In this document: piece after piece, positions 40,537-49,853 of the stretch | Layout: each line of letters begins with the position of its first letter | Position numbering within the stretch: position 1 is the stretch's first letter | From: CAYVOV01 sp964453525 | GTDB lineage: Bacteria > Chloroflexota > Dehalococcoidia > Dehalococcoidales > UBA2162 | NCBI GenBank assembly: GCA_964453525.1 | Contig: CAYVOV010000010.1 | Coordinates: 1 to 64,000 of the forward strand | DNA: 64,000 nucleotides | Direction of reading: 5' to 3' | The notes under the pieces: model-generated | Database searches by the model: none | The model's input: only the letters and a program-made list of their open reading frames with translations | What the model was told of the DNA's origin: nothing | Program-made: the position numbers and the translations under genes

Positions 40537-41591
40537 ACTGGCGTATTATTGGAGCTCTTGTCTCCAAAGATTATGCCCTTTTCTTCAGGAACCGGTTTTA
40601 TGCCATAATAACCGTGCTCGGGATAGTCTTGTACCTGGCTCTCTATTTATGGGCGCTGCCGAAGTCGGTGGATGAAAGCCTGAATATCGGACTGTACGCA
40701 CTGGTGCCACTCCCTGCCTTTGAGCAGATAGATGAAGAGGGCTTGAGAATCCAGATTGCGGAGTCCGAGGAAGCACTTAAAAATGCCGTAATTGAGGGTG
40801 ATTACATAGCCGGTATTGTGCTTCCTGCCGATATAAGAGACAGCCTGATGTCAGGGCAGAAACCCAGAATCAAGGTGTATTTTGCATCTGACGTACCCCG
40901 GGAGTATATGGATGCTATCGAACTCCTCATCAGGGAGCTCGCCTACGAGCAGTTAGGGCAGGAACTCGATATCGAGGTCTCGGAGGAAATCCTCGGTCCG
41001 GACATGATGGGCATGCAGATACCACCCCGGGACAGGATGCGTCCCATGCTCGCTGTCCTGCTTCTGATATTTGAAACATTTGGACTTGCCAGCCTGATTG
41101 CCGAGGAAGTTGAACACCGCACCCTCCAGGCATTACTTGTTACGCCGGTATCTGTCAAAGGATTCTTTGTTGCTAAGGGAATCACTGGCGTAAGCCTTGC
41201 CTTTGTCCAGACAGCACTGTTCATGGGAATTACTGGTGGTATGAACCAGCAGCCGCTGATAATCATAACCACGCTACTGCTTGGAGCGGTACTTGTTACC
41301 GGCATCGGTTTCATTATTGCCGCGCTGAGTAAAGATTTCATGGCGGTACTTGCCTGGGGCATGGTTGCTGTAATTCCCATGTTCATCCCGTCATTCGGCG
41401 TGATGTTCCCCGGTTCCGTCACCGGCTGGATAAAGGCTATTCCTTCCTATTACCTGGTGGATACCGTGCATCGGGTGGCCAGTTTCGGGGCTGGCTGGGC
41501 TGATATCTGGCTTAACCTACTGATACTGACAGGGTTTAACCTGGTACTGGTCTGGGTCGGCATTCTGGCATTACGGAGGAAATCCCGATGA
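40533..41591 (+). CDS. ABC-2 type permease, first subunit
   Basis: 352 residues. One N-terminal membrane helix (YAIITVLGIVLYLALYLWAL), a large extracytoplasmic domain (about 45-180), then five helices (about 183-345), the plan of ABC-2 permeases with YhgE/NatB-like ectodomain. EEVEHRTLQALLVTPVSVKGFFVAK is the family's cytoplasmic coupling segment (split here around residue 190-215). Overlaps the ATPase gene by four bases and the second permease gene by four bases, so a stoichiometric complex is expected. Confidence 0.88.
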   Translation: MNWRIIGALVSKDYALFFRNRFYAIITVLGIVLYLALYLWALPKSVDESLNIGLYALVPLPAFEQIDEEGLRIQIAESEEALKNAVIEGDYIAGIVLPADIRDSLMSGQKPRIKVYFASDVPREYMDAIELLIRELAYEQLGQELDIEVSEEILGPDMMGMQIPPRDRMRPMLAVLLLIFETFGLASLIAEEVEHRTLQALLVTPVSVKGFFVAKGITGVSLAFVQTALFMGITGGMNQQPLIIITTLLLGAVLVTGIGFIIAALSKDFMAVLAWGMVAVIPMFIPSFGVMFPGSVTGWIKAIPSYYLVDTVHRVASFGAGWADIWLNLLILTGFNLVLVWVGILALRRKSR

Positions 41592-42649
41592 GTCTGAGGA
41601 ATGTAGGTGTCTTACTTGGTAAGGAACTCGTGCAGGGTCCCAAAGGATTCATTTTCATCTGGGCTCTCGTTCTCCCGGTGGTCCTCTCATTCGTACTCTC
41701 GTTAATATTTGGCACGCTTTTCAGTGAGACGCCTGAACTGGGCATTATAGACGAAGGTAACTCTGAAATCACGGCAATGCTCGGGGAAAGTGATTCAGTA
41801 ATCTATAAGGAGTATGACACTTTATCTGAGCTAAAACAGGCAGTCGAGAACGGCGTTGTGGACATGGGTATAGTACTTCCCGACGGCTTTGACAATGCCT
41901 TGAAACGGGGACAGAAGACAGAGTTGACTGCCTATGTCTGGGGAGAGAGCTTGGCAAAGGACCGTATTATCCTGGTGGTGACAATTGCCGACCTGATGAG
42001 AGAAATCGCCGGTCAGGAAGCACCAGTCGAAATCGAGTCCATTATCCTCGGCGACGAGGAAATTATTCCCTGGAGTGACCGCCTGCTTCCGTTCATAGTA
42101 CTCATGGCGGTGTTTCTGGGAGGAGTGTTTCTGCCGGCAACCTCGATAATAGACGAGAAGGAGAAAAAGACCCTCGATGCCCTGATAGTAACTCCGACAT
42201 CTATCGGGGATGTTCTTATCACCAAGGGACTTTTCGGTGTTATTCTCAGTATATTTATCGGTGTGGTGGTCCTGCTCCTTAACCAGGCTTTCGGAAGTCA
42301 GCCCCTGCTGCTGGTGTTGCTGCTGCTACTGGGTGCTGTTATGGCTGCTGAAATTGGCCTGATATGCGGTGTCATTTTCAAGGATTTCACTACTCTTTTC
42401 GCCGTCTGGAAAAGCGGGGGAGTTCTGCTGTTTGGGCCGGCTGTTATTTACATGTTCCCTCAAATCCCTCAGTGGATTGGCAGGATTTTCCCAACCTATT
42501 ACCTGCTGGAGCCGATTGTTACCATAAGCCAGCGTGGCGGCGGCTGGCCTGAAATAGCAACCAACGTTTTTATTCTGATTGGCATCGATGTCATTCTAAT
42601 AGGCTTGATAATCCTTGCCCTGAGAAAGACAAGGAAACTGGCCGGCTAG
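41588..42649 (+). CDS. ABC-2 type permease, second subunit
   Basis: 353 residues, same topology as the preceding protein and clearly its paralogue: N-terminal helix (ALVLPVVLSFVLSLIFGTLF), ectodomain, coupling segment DEKEKKTLDALIVTPTSIGD, and five C-terminal helices. The two probably form a heterodimeric channel. The last gene of the operon. Confidence 0.88.
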   Translation: MSLRNVGVLLGKELVQGPKGFIFIWALVLPVVLSFVLSLIFGTLFSETPELGIIDEGNSEITAMLGESDSVIYKEYDTLSELKQAVENGVVDMGIVLPDGFDNALKRGQKTELTAYVWGESLAKDRIILVVTIADLMREIAGQEAPVEIESIILGDEEIIPWSDRLLPFIVLMAVFLGGVFLPATSIIDEKEKKTLDALIVTPTSIGDVLITKGLFGVILSIFIGVVVLLLNQAFGSQPLLLVLLLLLGAVMAAEIGLICGVIFKDFTTLFAVWKSGGVLLFGPAVIYMFPQIPQWIGRIFPTYYLLEPIVTISQRGGGWPEIATNVFILIGIDVILIGLIILALRKTRKLAG

Positions 42650-42779
42650 AACGAACTGCTTATATTATAGATACATCCTCCATATTGAATATATGAAAAG
42701 CCCGTCATAATAATCCTTTAGCATAAATAGTCCTGTACGGTTTTGGTTGATTAAAGGGCATCTTCCTTTTACTAAATCT

Positions 42780-43044
42780 ATTCCCACCCGCCACCCTTAA
42801 GATTTCTAAAGAGGGGGTATCCCCCTCTTTAGCTTCCCCTCGCCTGTCCGGCAGCAGGCAGGCCTTAATCTACTTCTCATGTCGTCCCCTGCTTTAAAAC
42901 AGGATTGTTCACTCTATTAGTATAAGGAGAGTTTTTAAGAGGGGGCAAAGCCCCCTCTCCCTTACTCCCCTCTCCAGCCAGGAGAACGTCTCTTTAATTT
43001 GTAACGGTTCGGGCTGGAGAGGGGAGTAAGGGGTGAGGTAAAAA
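42780..43044 (+). repeat. dispersed repeat family R4, copy 1
   Basis: Contains AAAGAGGGGGTATCCCCCTC, GAGGGGGCAAAGCCCCCTC and a long palindrome, CTCCCCTCTCCAGCCAGGAG against GGCTGGAGAGGGGAG, ending GGGGTGAGGTAAA. Matches 58063-58306. The gap 42650-43363 has no credible gene. Confidence 0.7.
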
Positions 43045-43363
43045 AATACCAATCAGATGCAAACGGAACCGGATTAATCCAGATTTGAAATCCAAATTAC
43101 ATTATGATAATCTAATAATGAGTACTATAGTAAGTAATCATCCATTTTTAGAACACTCGACCGGTGAAAACTCGAACCTGTTTTTCTGGAGGAACCAGTT
43201 CCCGAAATTTATCTATAATTACCCGGCATTAACCTATCAATCCAGATATTACAGGGGCGAGCTTGCGTTTTTAAACTCTCCACTTTGAGTATAAATTTCC
43301 GGTGACAATCTATACTCCTGTCATCAGAAATTAAACATATAAATCAGCGAGGTGGTATAAATT

Positions 43364-44473
43364 ATGAAGACAGCTAAAATCGGGGTTCTGACCGGCGGCG
43401 GTGATTGTGCCGGTTTGAACCCTGCAATTAAATGGATTGTTAAATCAGCCCTGGACAGCAGGCTGGAAGAAGAACGGGGAATAAGATACGAAGTCCTGGG
43501 CATTCTTGACGGATGGGAGGGACTTGTCCTGCCATTGTCTGAAAGCTATGGTGATGGCAAGTGTATTATGCCTCTGAGTGAAGACAGGGTCAGGACCTGG
43601 GACAGGTTCGGCGGTACAAACCTCGGTTCGTCGCGGACAAACCCGTATGACGAAAAGAATGACCGTTCTCAGCTTGTCATCGACAATATAGAGCGTCTTG
43701 GACTGGATGCCCTGATAGCTATTGGTGGGGATGATACTCTTGGAGTCGCCGGCAAATTATCAGAAGCCGGACTGAAAACCGTTGGTATTCCAAAAACAAT
43801 CGATAAAGACCTTGCCGGGACTGACTACACGCTTGGTTTTGAGACGGCAGTAAATGTAATTACCGAGGAAATTGACCGGCTGAGAACTTTTGCCGGCTCC
43901 CACAAGCGGACATTCATTGTGGAAACAATGGGGAGGCATGCCGGCTGGCTGGCACTGGAAGGAGGAGAAGCCGCCGGAGCTTTCATAATCCTGATTCCCG
44001 AGTATGACTTCTCAATTGAAAGAGTGAATGAACTGCTCGTTGAGGGAGTAAAGAAGGGCAACAGGTATAATATAGTCGTGGTATCCGAGGGAGCCAAACC
44101 AATCGGAGGCGAACTCATTACCAGAGCCGGAGAAACTGATGCCTTCGGGCATGTTTACCTGGGTGGGATTGGAGATTACTTGGCTAAGGAAATAGCAAGT
44201 GGGACCGGGCTGGGGACAAGAAGTCTGGCGCTGAGCTATCTGCAGCGTGGTGGTGCTCCCTGCGCCTATGACCGGAGGATGGGAAGGTACTTCGGTATTG
44301 CCGCAGTTGATTTGCTGGTCAGAGGAGATTACGGCAGGATGGTGAGCTACAAAAACGGCGTGATTACTTCTGTCCCGCTCGAAGAGGTGATTGGTAAGAT
44401 CAGCGTTGTGGATGTCGCCAAGCAATATGATACCGAGAGATACAACGGCCGGCGGACGATAATACAAGATTAA
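43364..44473 (+). CDS. pfp: 6-phosphofructokinase, probably pyrophosphate-dependent
   Basis: 369 residues. Start GGGDCAGLNP, phosphoryl-donor loop GGDDTLG (121-127), catalytic PKTIDKDL (143-150) and ETMGRHAGW. In ATP-PFK the donor loop has Gly at the second-Asp position (GGDGS) and Gly before TID (PGTIDND). Here they are Asp124 and Lys144, the residue pair that marks PPi-dependent enzymes. The enzyme interconverts fructose-6-phosphate and fructose-1,6-bisphosphate and with PPi is reversible, fitting both glycolysis and gluconeogenesis in an energy-limited anaerobe. In an operon with class II aldolase, the next pathway step. Confidence 0.88.
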   Translation: MKTAKIGVLTGGGDCAGLNPAIKWIVKSALDSRLEEERGIRYEVLGILDGWEGLVLPLSESYGDGKCIMPLSEDRVRTWDRFGGTNLGSSRTNPYDEKNDRSQLVIDNIERLGLDALIAIGGDDTLGVAGKLSEAGLKTVGIPKTIDKDLAGTDYTLGFETAVNVITEEIDRLRTFAGSHKRTFIVETMGRHAGWLALEGGEAAGAFIILIPEYDFSIERVNELLVEGVKKGNRYNIVVVSEGAKPIGGELITRAGETDAFGHVYLGGIGDYLAKEIASGTGLGTRSLALSYLQRGGAPCAYDRRMGRYFGIAAVDLLVRGDYGRMVSYKNGVITSVPLEEVIGKISVVDVAKQYDTERYNGRRTIIQD

Positions 44474-44517
44474 CCGGGAACTGCTAATAACAACATAAAG
44501 TGAATCAGGAGAGAAAC

Positions 44518-45780
44518 ATGGTTTTAAGTAACACGATTGACGGTATGATTGAAAAATCAGTCTTTGACTCTGACCCGGCGGTGAAAAAAGAGAGCCGCAG
44601 GAAAATCCGTGAGATGGCTGCGGCATCAGGCATCTATCTGGCGAGTATACAGGGACTGTACGAGGCTGCGGCGCAGGGTGTCTACAGTAATAAAACAGTA
44701 CCGGCTATAAACGTACGCGGACTTACTTACCTTACGGCGAGAGCTATCTTTAAGACGGCTTTAAAGCACAGGGTCGGAGCCCTCATCTTCGAGCTTGCTC
44801 GAACCGAGATGGCCTACACAAATCAAGCTGCCGATGAGTATGCTACCTCGGTTCTGGCGGCTGCCATTAAAGAAGGCTACAGCGGCCCGGTCTTTGTCCA
44901 GGGCGACCATTTCCAGCTCAACCGGAAGAAGTACGCCGCAGACCCGAGAGCCGAAGTCAAGTCAGTTGAAGATTCAAGCACCGAAGCCGTTGCCGCCGGT
45001 TTTCTGAACATAGATATAGATTCGTCAACTCTTGTTGACCTTTCAAAACCGACTGTTGATGCGCAGCAGGAGCACAACTATATTGTGGCGGCGGATATGA
45101 CGAAATTCATCCGCAACCTGGAACCCGCTGGAGTAACCATATCAATAGGCGGCGAGATTGGTGAGGTTGGAACATCAAACACCACCGTGGAGGAGCTCAG
45201 AGCCTACATGGACGGTTACAGGAAACGGCTTGGGCCGGGAGTGAAGGGCATTTCCAAATTGAGCGTCCAGACTGGAACTTCGCACGGTGGCGTAGTTCTG
45301 CCGGACGGGTCAATCGCTGATGTGAAACTTGATTTTAAAGCCATCGAAGAGCTTGGTAAAGTAGCAAAAGAGGACTACGGAGTCGGCGGTATCGTTCAGC
45401 ACGGTGCCTCCACCCTGCCCGATGAGATGTTCGAGCTCTTCCCGAAAAGCGGGACTCTTGAAGTCCACCTGGCAACAGGTTTCCAGAATATGATTTATGA
45501 TAGCGAGTATTTTCCCAGAGACCTGCTGGATGAAATGTACAAATATCTCGATGAGAACTTTGCCGATGAGAAAAAAGCCGAAGACACCCGGGAACAGTTT
45601 CTCTATAAGACACGGAAGAAAGCCTGGGGCGGCTTCAAGCAGGAGGCCTGGCATCTGCCGGAGGAGAACCTTGCCGGAATATCCGGTATCCTGGAAGACG
45701 AGTTTTCCTTCCTGTTCCAGCGCCTGAATGTTACCGATACCGTAGACCTGGTAAATAAATACTGCGGTAAGACAGGGTAA
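44518..45780 (+). CDS. class II fructose-bisphosphate aldolase-type protein
   Basis: 420 residues from ATG 44518, with AGGAG six bases upstream. A TIM-barrel with class II aldolase features: FVQGDHFQLN (Asp-His active-site and zinc motif), NIDIDSST, ISIGGEIGEVGT (zinc region and Glu), HGGVVLPDG (second zinc His) and QHGAST (third). Longer than usual FBA (about 280-360), with an extra C-terminal helical part. It cleaves fructose-1,6-bisphosphate; the PFK gene upstream supports this over tagatose-bisphosphate. Terminator at 45812-45843. Confidence 0.82.
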   Translation: MVLSNTIDGMIEKSVFDSDPAVKKESRRKIREMAAASGIYLASIQGLYEAAAQGVYSNKTVPAINVRGLTYLTARAIFKTALKHRVGALIFELARTEMAYTNQAADEYATSVLAAAIKEGYSGPVFVQGDHFQLNRKKYAADPRAEVKSVEDSSTEAVAAGFLNIDIDSSTLVDLSKPTVDAQQEHNYIVAADMTKFIRNLEPAGVTISIGGEIGEVGTSNTTVEELRAYMDGYRKRLGPGVKGISKLSVQTGTSHGGVVLPDGSIADVKLDFKAIEELGKVAKEDYGVGGIVQHGASTLPDEMFELFPKSGTLEVHLATGFQNMIYDSEYFPRDLLDEMYKYLDENFADEKKAEDTREQFLYKTRKKAWGGFKQEAWHLPEENLAGISGILEDEFSFLFQRLNVTDTVDLVNKYCGKTG

Positions 45781-45811
45781 GTTGAGATGCTCAACTAAGA
45801 GTTAGAGATAA

Positions 45812-45843
45812 AAAACAGGGTGTGAAAATCACCCTGTTTTATT
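45812..45843 (+). terminator. bidirectional intrinsic terminator
   Basis: AAAACAGGGTG and CACCCTGTTTT, an 11-bp perfect stem with T-rich flanks on both strands. It separates the convergent aldolase and sucD genes. Confidence 0.85.
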
Positions 45844-45850
45844 TACTACT

Positions 45851-46729
45851 CTAGTCCGGCAGCAGATGTCTGCGGACCAGGTCTACCACCTGTCCTGGGT
45901 ATCTGGCGATGTCCACGCCTACAGCATTAAGAGCGGCTATCTTGCTCTGGGGCGTGCCTGTGCCGTCACCCTGGATAATGGCGCCGGCATGGCCCATACG
46001 TTTCTCCTGCGGAGCATTAAGCCCGGCAATATAGGCGACCACCGGCTTGGTTATCCACCGGTCAATAAACTCGGCAGCCTTCTCTTCCTGAATACCACCA
46101 ACCTCACCGACAATCACTATCAGGTCAGTCTCCGGGTCTCTCTCGAATAGCCCCAGGAGTTCCGGCATGCCTGTAAATACCACCGGGTCGGCTCCCATAC
46201 CCACCACGGTACTCTGCCCGAAGCCGTTTGTCGATAGGTTGATGCTCACCTCATAGGAAAGAGTGCCGCTTCTGGAGATAATCCCTATCCGGCCCGGAGT
46301 GAACATATTTGCCGGTAATATTCCCATCTTGGCTTCACCAACGGTAATGATACCGGGACTTGTCGGACCAATTATCTTTACATCCCGCCCCCTGGCATAT
46401 TCGCGAATCTCCATTACATCATGGACTGGCATATGCTCGGTAACAACAACGATTAGCCTGACACCGGCGTCTACCGTTTCAATGACGGATGCTTTCACGG
46501 CCGGAGGAGGTATAAAGAATACGGAAGCCTCCACATTCTGCTCGTTCACAGCCTCAATAACCGTATTGTAGACAGGAACGCCCTCTACTATCTCACCGCC
46601 TTTACCGGGGGTAACACCAGCAACAATATTCGTGCCATATTGCAGCATCCACCGGGTCTGTTCCTGTCCGGCTCGACCGGTAATGCCCTGCACAAGGACT
46701 CTTGTTTCGCTGTTCAGTAATATGCTCAA
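45851..46729 (-). CDS. sucD: succinyl-CoA synthetase subunit alpha
   Basis: 292 residues; TTG start overlapping the sucC stop by four bases (TTGA). CoA-binding N-terminal domain with GITGRAGQEQ and VYNTV, and the ligase domain with the phosphorylated His in GHAGAIIQGDG. The enzyme links succinyl-CoA, or a related short acyl-CoA, to nucleotide triphosphate. Clustering with 4-hydroxybutyryl-CoA dehydratase, aldehyde oxidoreductase and ETF genes suggests substrate-level phosphorylation in a succinate/4-hydroxybutyrate-type pathway. Confidence 0.92.
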   Translation of the reverse strand: MSILLNSETRVLVQGITGRAGQEQTRWMLQYGTNIVAGVTPGKGGEIVEGVPVYNTVIEAVNEQNVEASVFFIPPPAVKASVIETVDAGVRLIVVVTEHMPVHDVMEIREYARGRDVKIIGPTSPGIITVGEAKMGILPANMFTPGRIGIISRSGTLSYEVSINLSTNGFGQSTVVGMGADPVVFTGMPELLGLFERDPETDLIVIVGEVGGIQEEKAAEFIDRWITKPVVAYIAGLNAPQEKRMGHAGAIIQGDGTGTPQSKIAALNAVGVDIARYPGQVVDLVRRHLLPD

Positions 46730-47868
46730 CTTGCATCCCCCAGCAGGCGGGCAAGTTCCTCAACTCCCTCTTCCGTGGAGATACCGGTCACCACATGGAC
46801 TCCGTGCTGTCTGAAAATCTCCCAGGTTTCTTCCTGTCGGTTGCCAAGCGCCCTGGCAACAACCGGTATTTTAACGTCGTGCTCTTTTATGTAACGTACC
46901 ACTCCTTTAGCGCCTTCATTAATGGGATTGATACCGCCGTAGACATTGATGAATATCGCCCGTATTCCCTCTTTTTGAAGTACCAGGTCCATTACTTTAT
47001 ACAGGAGGTCGGCAGTAATGGCACCGCCTGTTTCAAGGAAATTCGCCGGACTCATCTTTCTGCCGATAATATCCATGGTAGCCATTCCCAGGCCGGCACC
47101 ACTGGCAATGATAGCTATATCTCCCTCAAGCTCCAGGTAACTTACTCCGATTTCACGTCCTTTCCGTTCCAGCGGATTATTTATCCGCCCTCCCTGACTT
47201 AAATTGAGGTTTTTGTGACGATAGAGACCGGAATCATCAAGTTCCACCTTTGAGTCCAGAGCCAGGTAAGTCCCTTTTCTCGTCCGTACCAGAGGATTGA
47301 TTTCAGCAATCAAAGCATCATAATTATGGAAAACTCTGTAAAGAGAGGTGAGTGCATTTGAAACCTCCAGCAGGTTCTTGCCGGTCAGACCGACATCCCG
47401 GCACATTCGTCTTGCCTGCGGAAGCTCTAGCCCTCTGGAGATAGAAACGGACCTGGTGACGACTGCCTCCGAACGCTCCTTAGCAATCCGGTTAATGGAG
47501 ACCCCGCCCTCAGCGCTGAGGATAGCCAGCGGATAACCGCGATAATCATCCACGGTGATTCCCAGATAGAACTCACGCGCTACTTCAACGCTTTCCGATA
47601 CCATAATCCGGTTCACCGGCAGACCTCTGATTTGTGAGGCAAGTATGCGGTTAGCTGTTTTTTCTACTTCCTCCAGAGAGTCAGCAGTCTTGACTCCGCC
47701 GGCAAGGTAGCGGCCACCGGTAAGCACCTGGGCTTTTAGCACCACCGGCAGCCCTATCTCAATTGCTTTTTCCAGAGCCTCCTCGGTAGTATCGGCGAGG
47801 GCATAGTTGGGGACGCCTATGTTCTCCCGGCGAAATAGCTCAACGCCTTCGTATTCATACAATCTCAT
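46726..47868 (-). CDS. sucC: succinyl-CoA synthetase subunit beta
   Basis: 380 residues. ATP-grasp domain with PVVLKAQVLTGGR and later INPLV, SKVELDDSG (metal and nucleotide contacts), and the CoA-ligase domain with GAGLGMATMDII and GGINPINEGAKG. The common SucC motif GGRGKAGG is here replaced by TGGRYLAGG, so nucleotide or substrate preference may differ from textbook enzymes. It precedes sucD with a four-base overlap. Confidence 0.9.
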   Translation of the reverse strand: MRLYEYEGVELFRRENIGVPNYALADTTEEALEKAIEIGLPVVLKAQVLTGGRYLAGGVKTADSLEEVEKTANRILASQIRGLPVNRIMVSESVEVAREFYLGITVDDYRGYPLAILSAEGGVSINRIAKERSEAVVTRSVSISRGLELPQARRMCRDVGLTGKNLLEVSNALTSLYRVFHNYDALIAEINPLVRTRKGTYLALDSKVELDDSGLYRHKNLNLSQGGRINNPLERKGREIGVSYLELEGDIAIIASGAGLGMATMDIIGRKMSPANFLETGGAITADLLYKVMDLVLQKEGIRAIFINVYGGINPINEGAKGVVRYIKEHDVKIPVVARALGNRQEETWEIFRQHGVHVVTGISTEEGVEELARLLGDAS

Positions 47869-48225
47869 GACTCCATAGGTTACACCAACGAGCCTGACTG
47901 AGTCAAATTAGGATGATGGTAGTTATTAGGTTTTGTGTATGGTTGATACTGTTAACCTCACCCCCTGTCCCCTTTCAAACAGATAAATTATCGCATAGCA
48001 AGGCAAGGAACAGTTTGAGAAGGGTTCATCCTGAAGGATTCTCCGTTCGGCTGAACTCATGACGAAGCCCTGAAGGGGATTAAGGGGGGAGAGTTTTACA
48101 TTTAACTAAAACCGTACAGGACCTTTACAGACTATCTTTGCCAAGCAGTAAAGCAAAATGCTAAACTGAAGGTGAGGGTTCGGTACTTACCTCAACCTAA
48201 ACTGCCCAAGGAGACTTGAAAAGCT
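47869..48225 (+). other. gene-free region between sucC and the dehydratase gene
   Basis: 357 bases. Holds CTCACCCCCTGTCCCCTTTC and AGGGGATTAAGGGGGGAGAG, pieces like the ends of the R2/R4 repeats, but no full copy. The 5' regions of two divergent genes meet here. A ribosome site (AAGGAGAC) precedes the ATG at 48226. Confidence 0.45.
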
Positions 48226-49665
48226 ATGGCAATAAAAACACCTGCACAGTACTATGAATCGCTTAAAGACCTGCACCCGGCAGCCTATATTCTGGGTGAA
48301 AAGGTTGAAAACGTCTTTGAGCATCCGCTGATAAAGCACATGAAAGCTTCAGTGGCTAAAACCTTCGAACTTGAAAATGACGAAGAAGGCAGGAAGCACC
48401 TGGTAACGAAGTCAGACCTCATCGACGAGGAAGTCAGCCGCTTTCTCAAATTCTATACCAGCCCGGAAGACCTCCTGGCGAAGGTCAGAATGCTTAAGTT
48501 TCTCGCCCAGAATATCGGCGGCTGCTATATGCGCTGTACCGGCATGGATGCAATAAGTTCTGTCGGCATTGAAGCCTATAACTGCGACCAGAAATACGGC
48601 ACAAATTACTGGAAGAGACTGGTTGAATTTGTCACTCTGATGCAGAAGAACGACTATGTACTTTTCAGCGGCGTAACCGATGTCAAGGGAGACAGGTCGA
48701 TGCGTCCGTCACAGCAGAAAGACCCGGATATGTACCTCCACGTGGTGGACAGGAATAATGATGGGATAGTGGTCAGGGGGGCCAAGATACACCAGACAGG
48801 TTCTCTCTGCGCTCACTGGGGGATAGTGGTCCCGACCCGGGAAATGCGTGAGGAAGATAAAGATTATGCCGTATGTTTTGCTTTTCCCGCGGACAGCGAT
48901 GGTGTTATCCATGTCTATGGCCGGGGGACACTTGAATCCAGGGCAATAGAAGGGTGCGACCTAGGGAACGTCGAGTTCAGCAAGTTCGCCCCGATGGTTA
49001 TCTTTCAGGACGTCTTCGTACCCTGGGAGAGAGTCTTCCTGTGCGGAGAATACGAATACGCCGGTAATATGGTAAGGAACTTTGGCAATTACCACCGCCA
49101 CTCACACGGCGGCTGCAAGTGTGGCGTCGGTGATGTGCTTATCGGTGCTGCTGCCACCGCAGCCGACTACAACGGCTTACCGAATGTATCCCACATAAAT
49201 AACAAACTTGCCGAGATGCTCAAAGTCACCGAAGCGATATATGGCTGCTCAATAGCCGCCTCGGTTGAGTCGGTAGAAACTCCTTCGGGAATCTACAATG
49301 TGGACCCGGTGTTATCCAATACCTCAAAACTCTACGAGGGCAAAGAACTCGCCGAAGTAATCCGGATGATGATTGAAATTGCCGGCGGCATGGTAGCCGA
49401 CGTTCCATCGGATAAAGATTTTGCTCACCCGGAGATAGGTCCACTGCTCCATAAATACCTCAAGGGCGTGGATGGCGTCTCTACAGAAGACAGGGTGCGT
49501 ATATTCAGGTTGATTGAGAAACTTGCCTTCGAAAGCAGGGATATTGTCTCGAACATCCACGGTGCCGGTTCGCCTGAAACGCACCGGATGACTATACTGA
49601 GAAACTCAAACATAGAGGCAAAGAAAAAGCTTGCCAAGAAACTGGCGGGTATAGATGAGAAATAG
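48226..49665 (+). CDS. abfD: 4-hydroxybutyryl-CoA dehydratase / vinylacetyl-CoA delta-isomerase
   Basis: 479 residues, the usual length. This FAD and [4Fe-4S] enzyme dehydrates 4-hydroxybutyryl-CoA to crotonyl-CoA by a radical mechanism. The unusual cluster ligands are visible: C100 and C104 in GGCYMRCTG, and a His-x6-Cys pair in YHRHSHGGCKCGVGD (H292 with C299, or H290 with C297), matching the C99/C103/H292/C299 set of the clostridial enzyme. The acyl-CoA dehydrogenase-like fold includes HQTGSLCAHW and IAGGMVADVP. In fermenters it serves succinate or aminobutyrate breakdown, in archaea CO2 fixation. Here sucCD, AOR and ETF genes surround it, so catabolic use is favoured. 4-hydroxyphenylacetate hydroxylase is a relative, but it lacks these Cys. 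Confidence 0.93.
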   Translation: MAIKTPAQYYESLKDLHPAAYILGEKVENVFEHPLIKHMKASVAKTFELENDEEGRKHLVTKSDLIDEEVSRFLKFYTSPEDLLAKVRMLKFLAQNIGGCYMRCTGMDAISSVGIEAYNCDQKYGTNYWKRLVEFVTLMQKNDYVLFSGVTDVKGDRSMRPSQQKDPDMYLHVVDRNNDGIVVRGAKIHQTGSLCAHWGIVVPTREMREEDKDYAVCFAFPADSDGVIHVYGRGTLESRAIEGCDLGNVEFSKFAPMVIFQDVFVPWERVFLCGEYEYAGNMVRNFGNYHRHSHGGCKCGVGDVLIGAAATAADYNGLPNVSHINNKLAEMLKVTEAIYGCSIAASVESVETPSGIYNVDPVLSNTSKLYEGKELAEVIRMMIEIAGGMVADVPSDKDFAHPEIGPLLHKYLKGVDGVSTEDRVRIFRLIEKLAFESRDIVSNIHGAGSPETHRMTILRNSNIEAKKKLAKKLAGIDEK

Positions 49666-49714
49666 CCCGCAGCACTGGCAAAGGCAGATGGTTGCCGGAC
49701 TATAGCAGTTAAAA

Positions 49715-49742
49715 AAGGGGGATTTTTAAAATCCCCCTTCTC
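49715..49742 (+). terminator. bidirectional intrinsic terminator
   Basis: AAGGGGGATTTT and AAAATCCCCCTT form a perfect stem around one T, with A-rich and T-containing flanks. It separates the convergent dehydratase and AOR genes. Confidence 0.85.
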
Positions 49743-49853
49743 TATCGTCCAAGCCTTATTAATTGTACTATCTTGGCTATAGAAGCTCAGTCACGCCGAT
49801 GATGGCGGCTTCTATCGCTCTCTCCTGGTCTCGCACAATGATGAGTAGGTGAT

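Noticed and set aside
43085..43288. 67-codon frame ahead of the phosphofructokinase gene
   Set aside because: No ribosome site and an unremarkable composition in repeat-bordering, AT-rich DNA.
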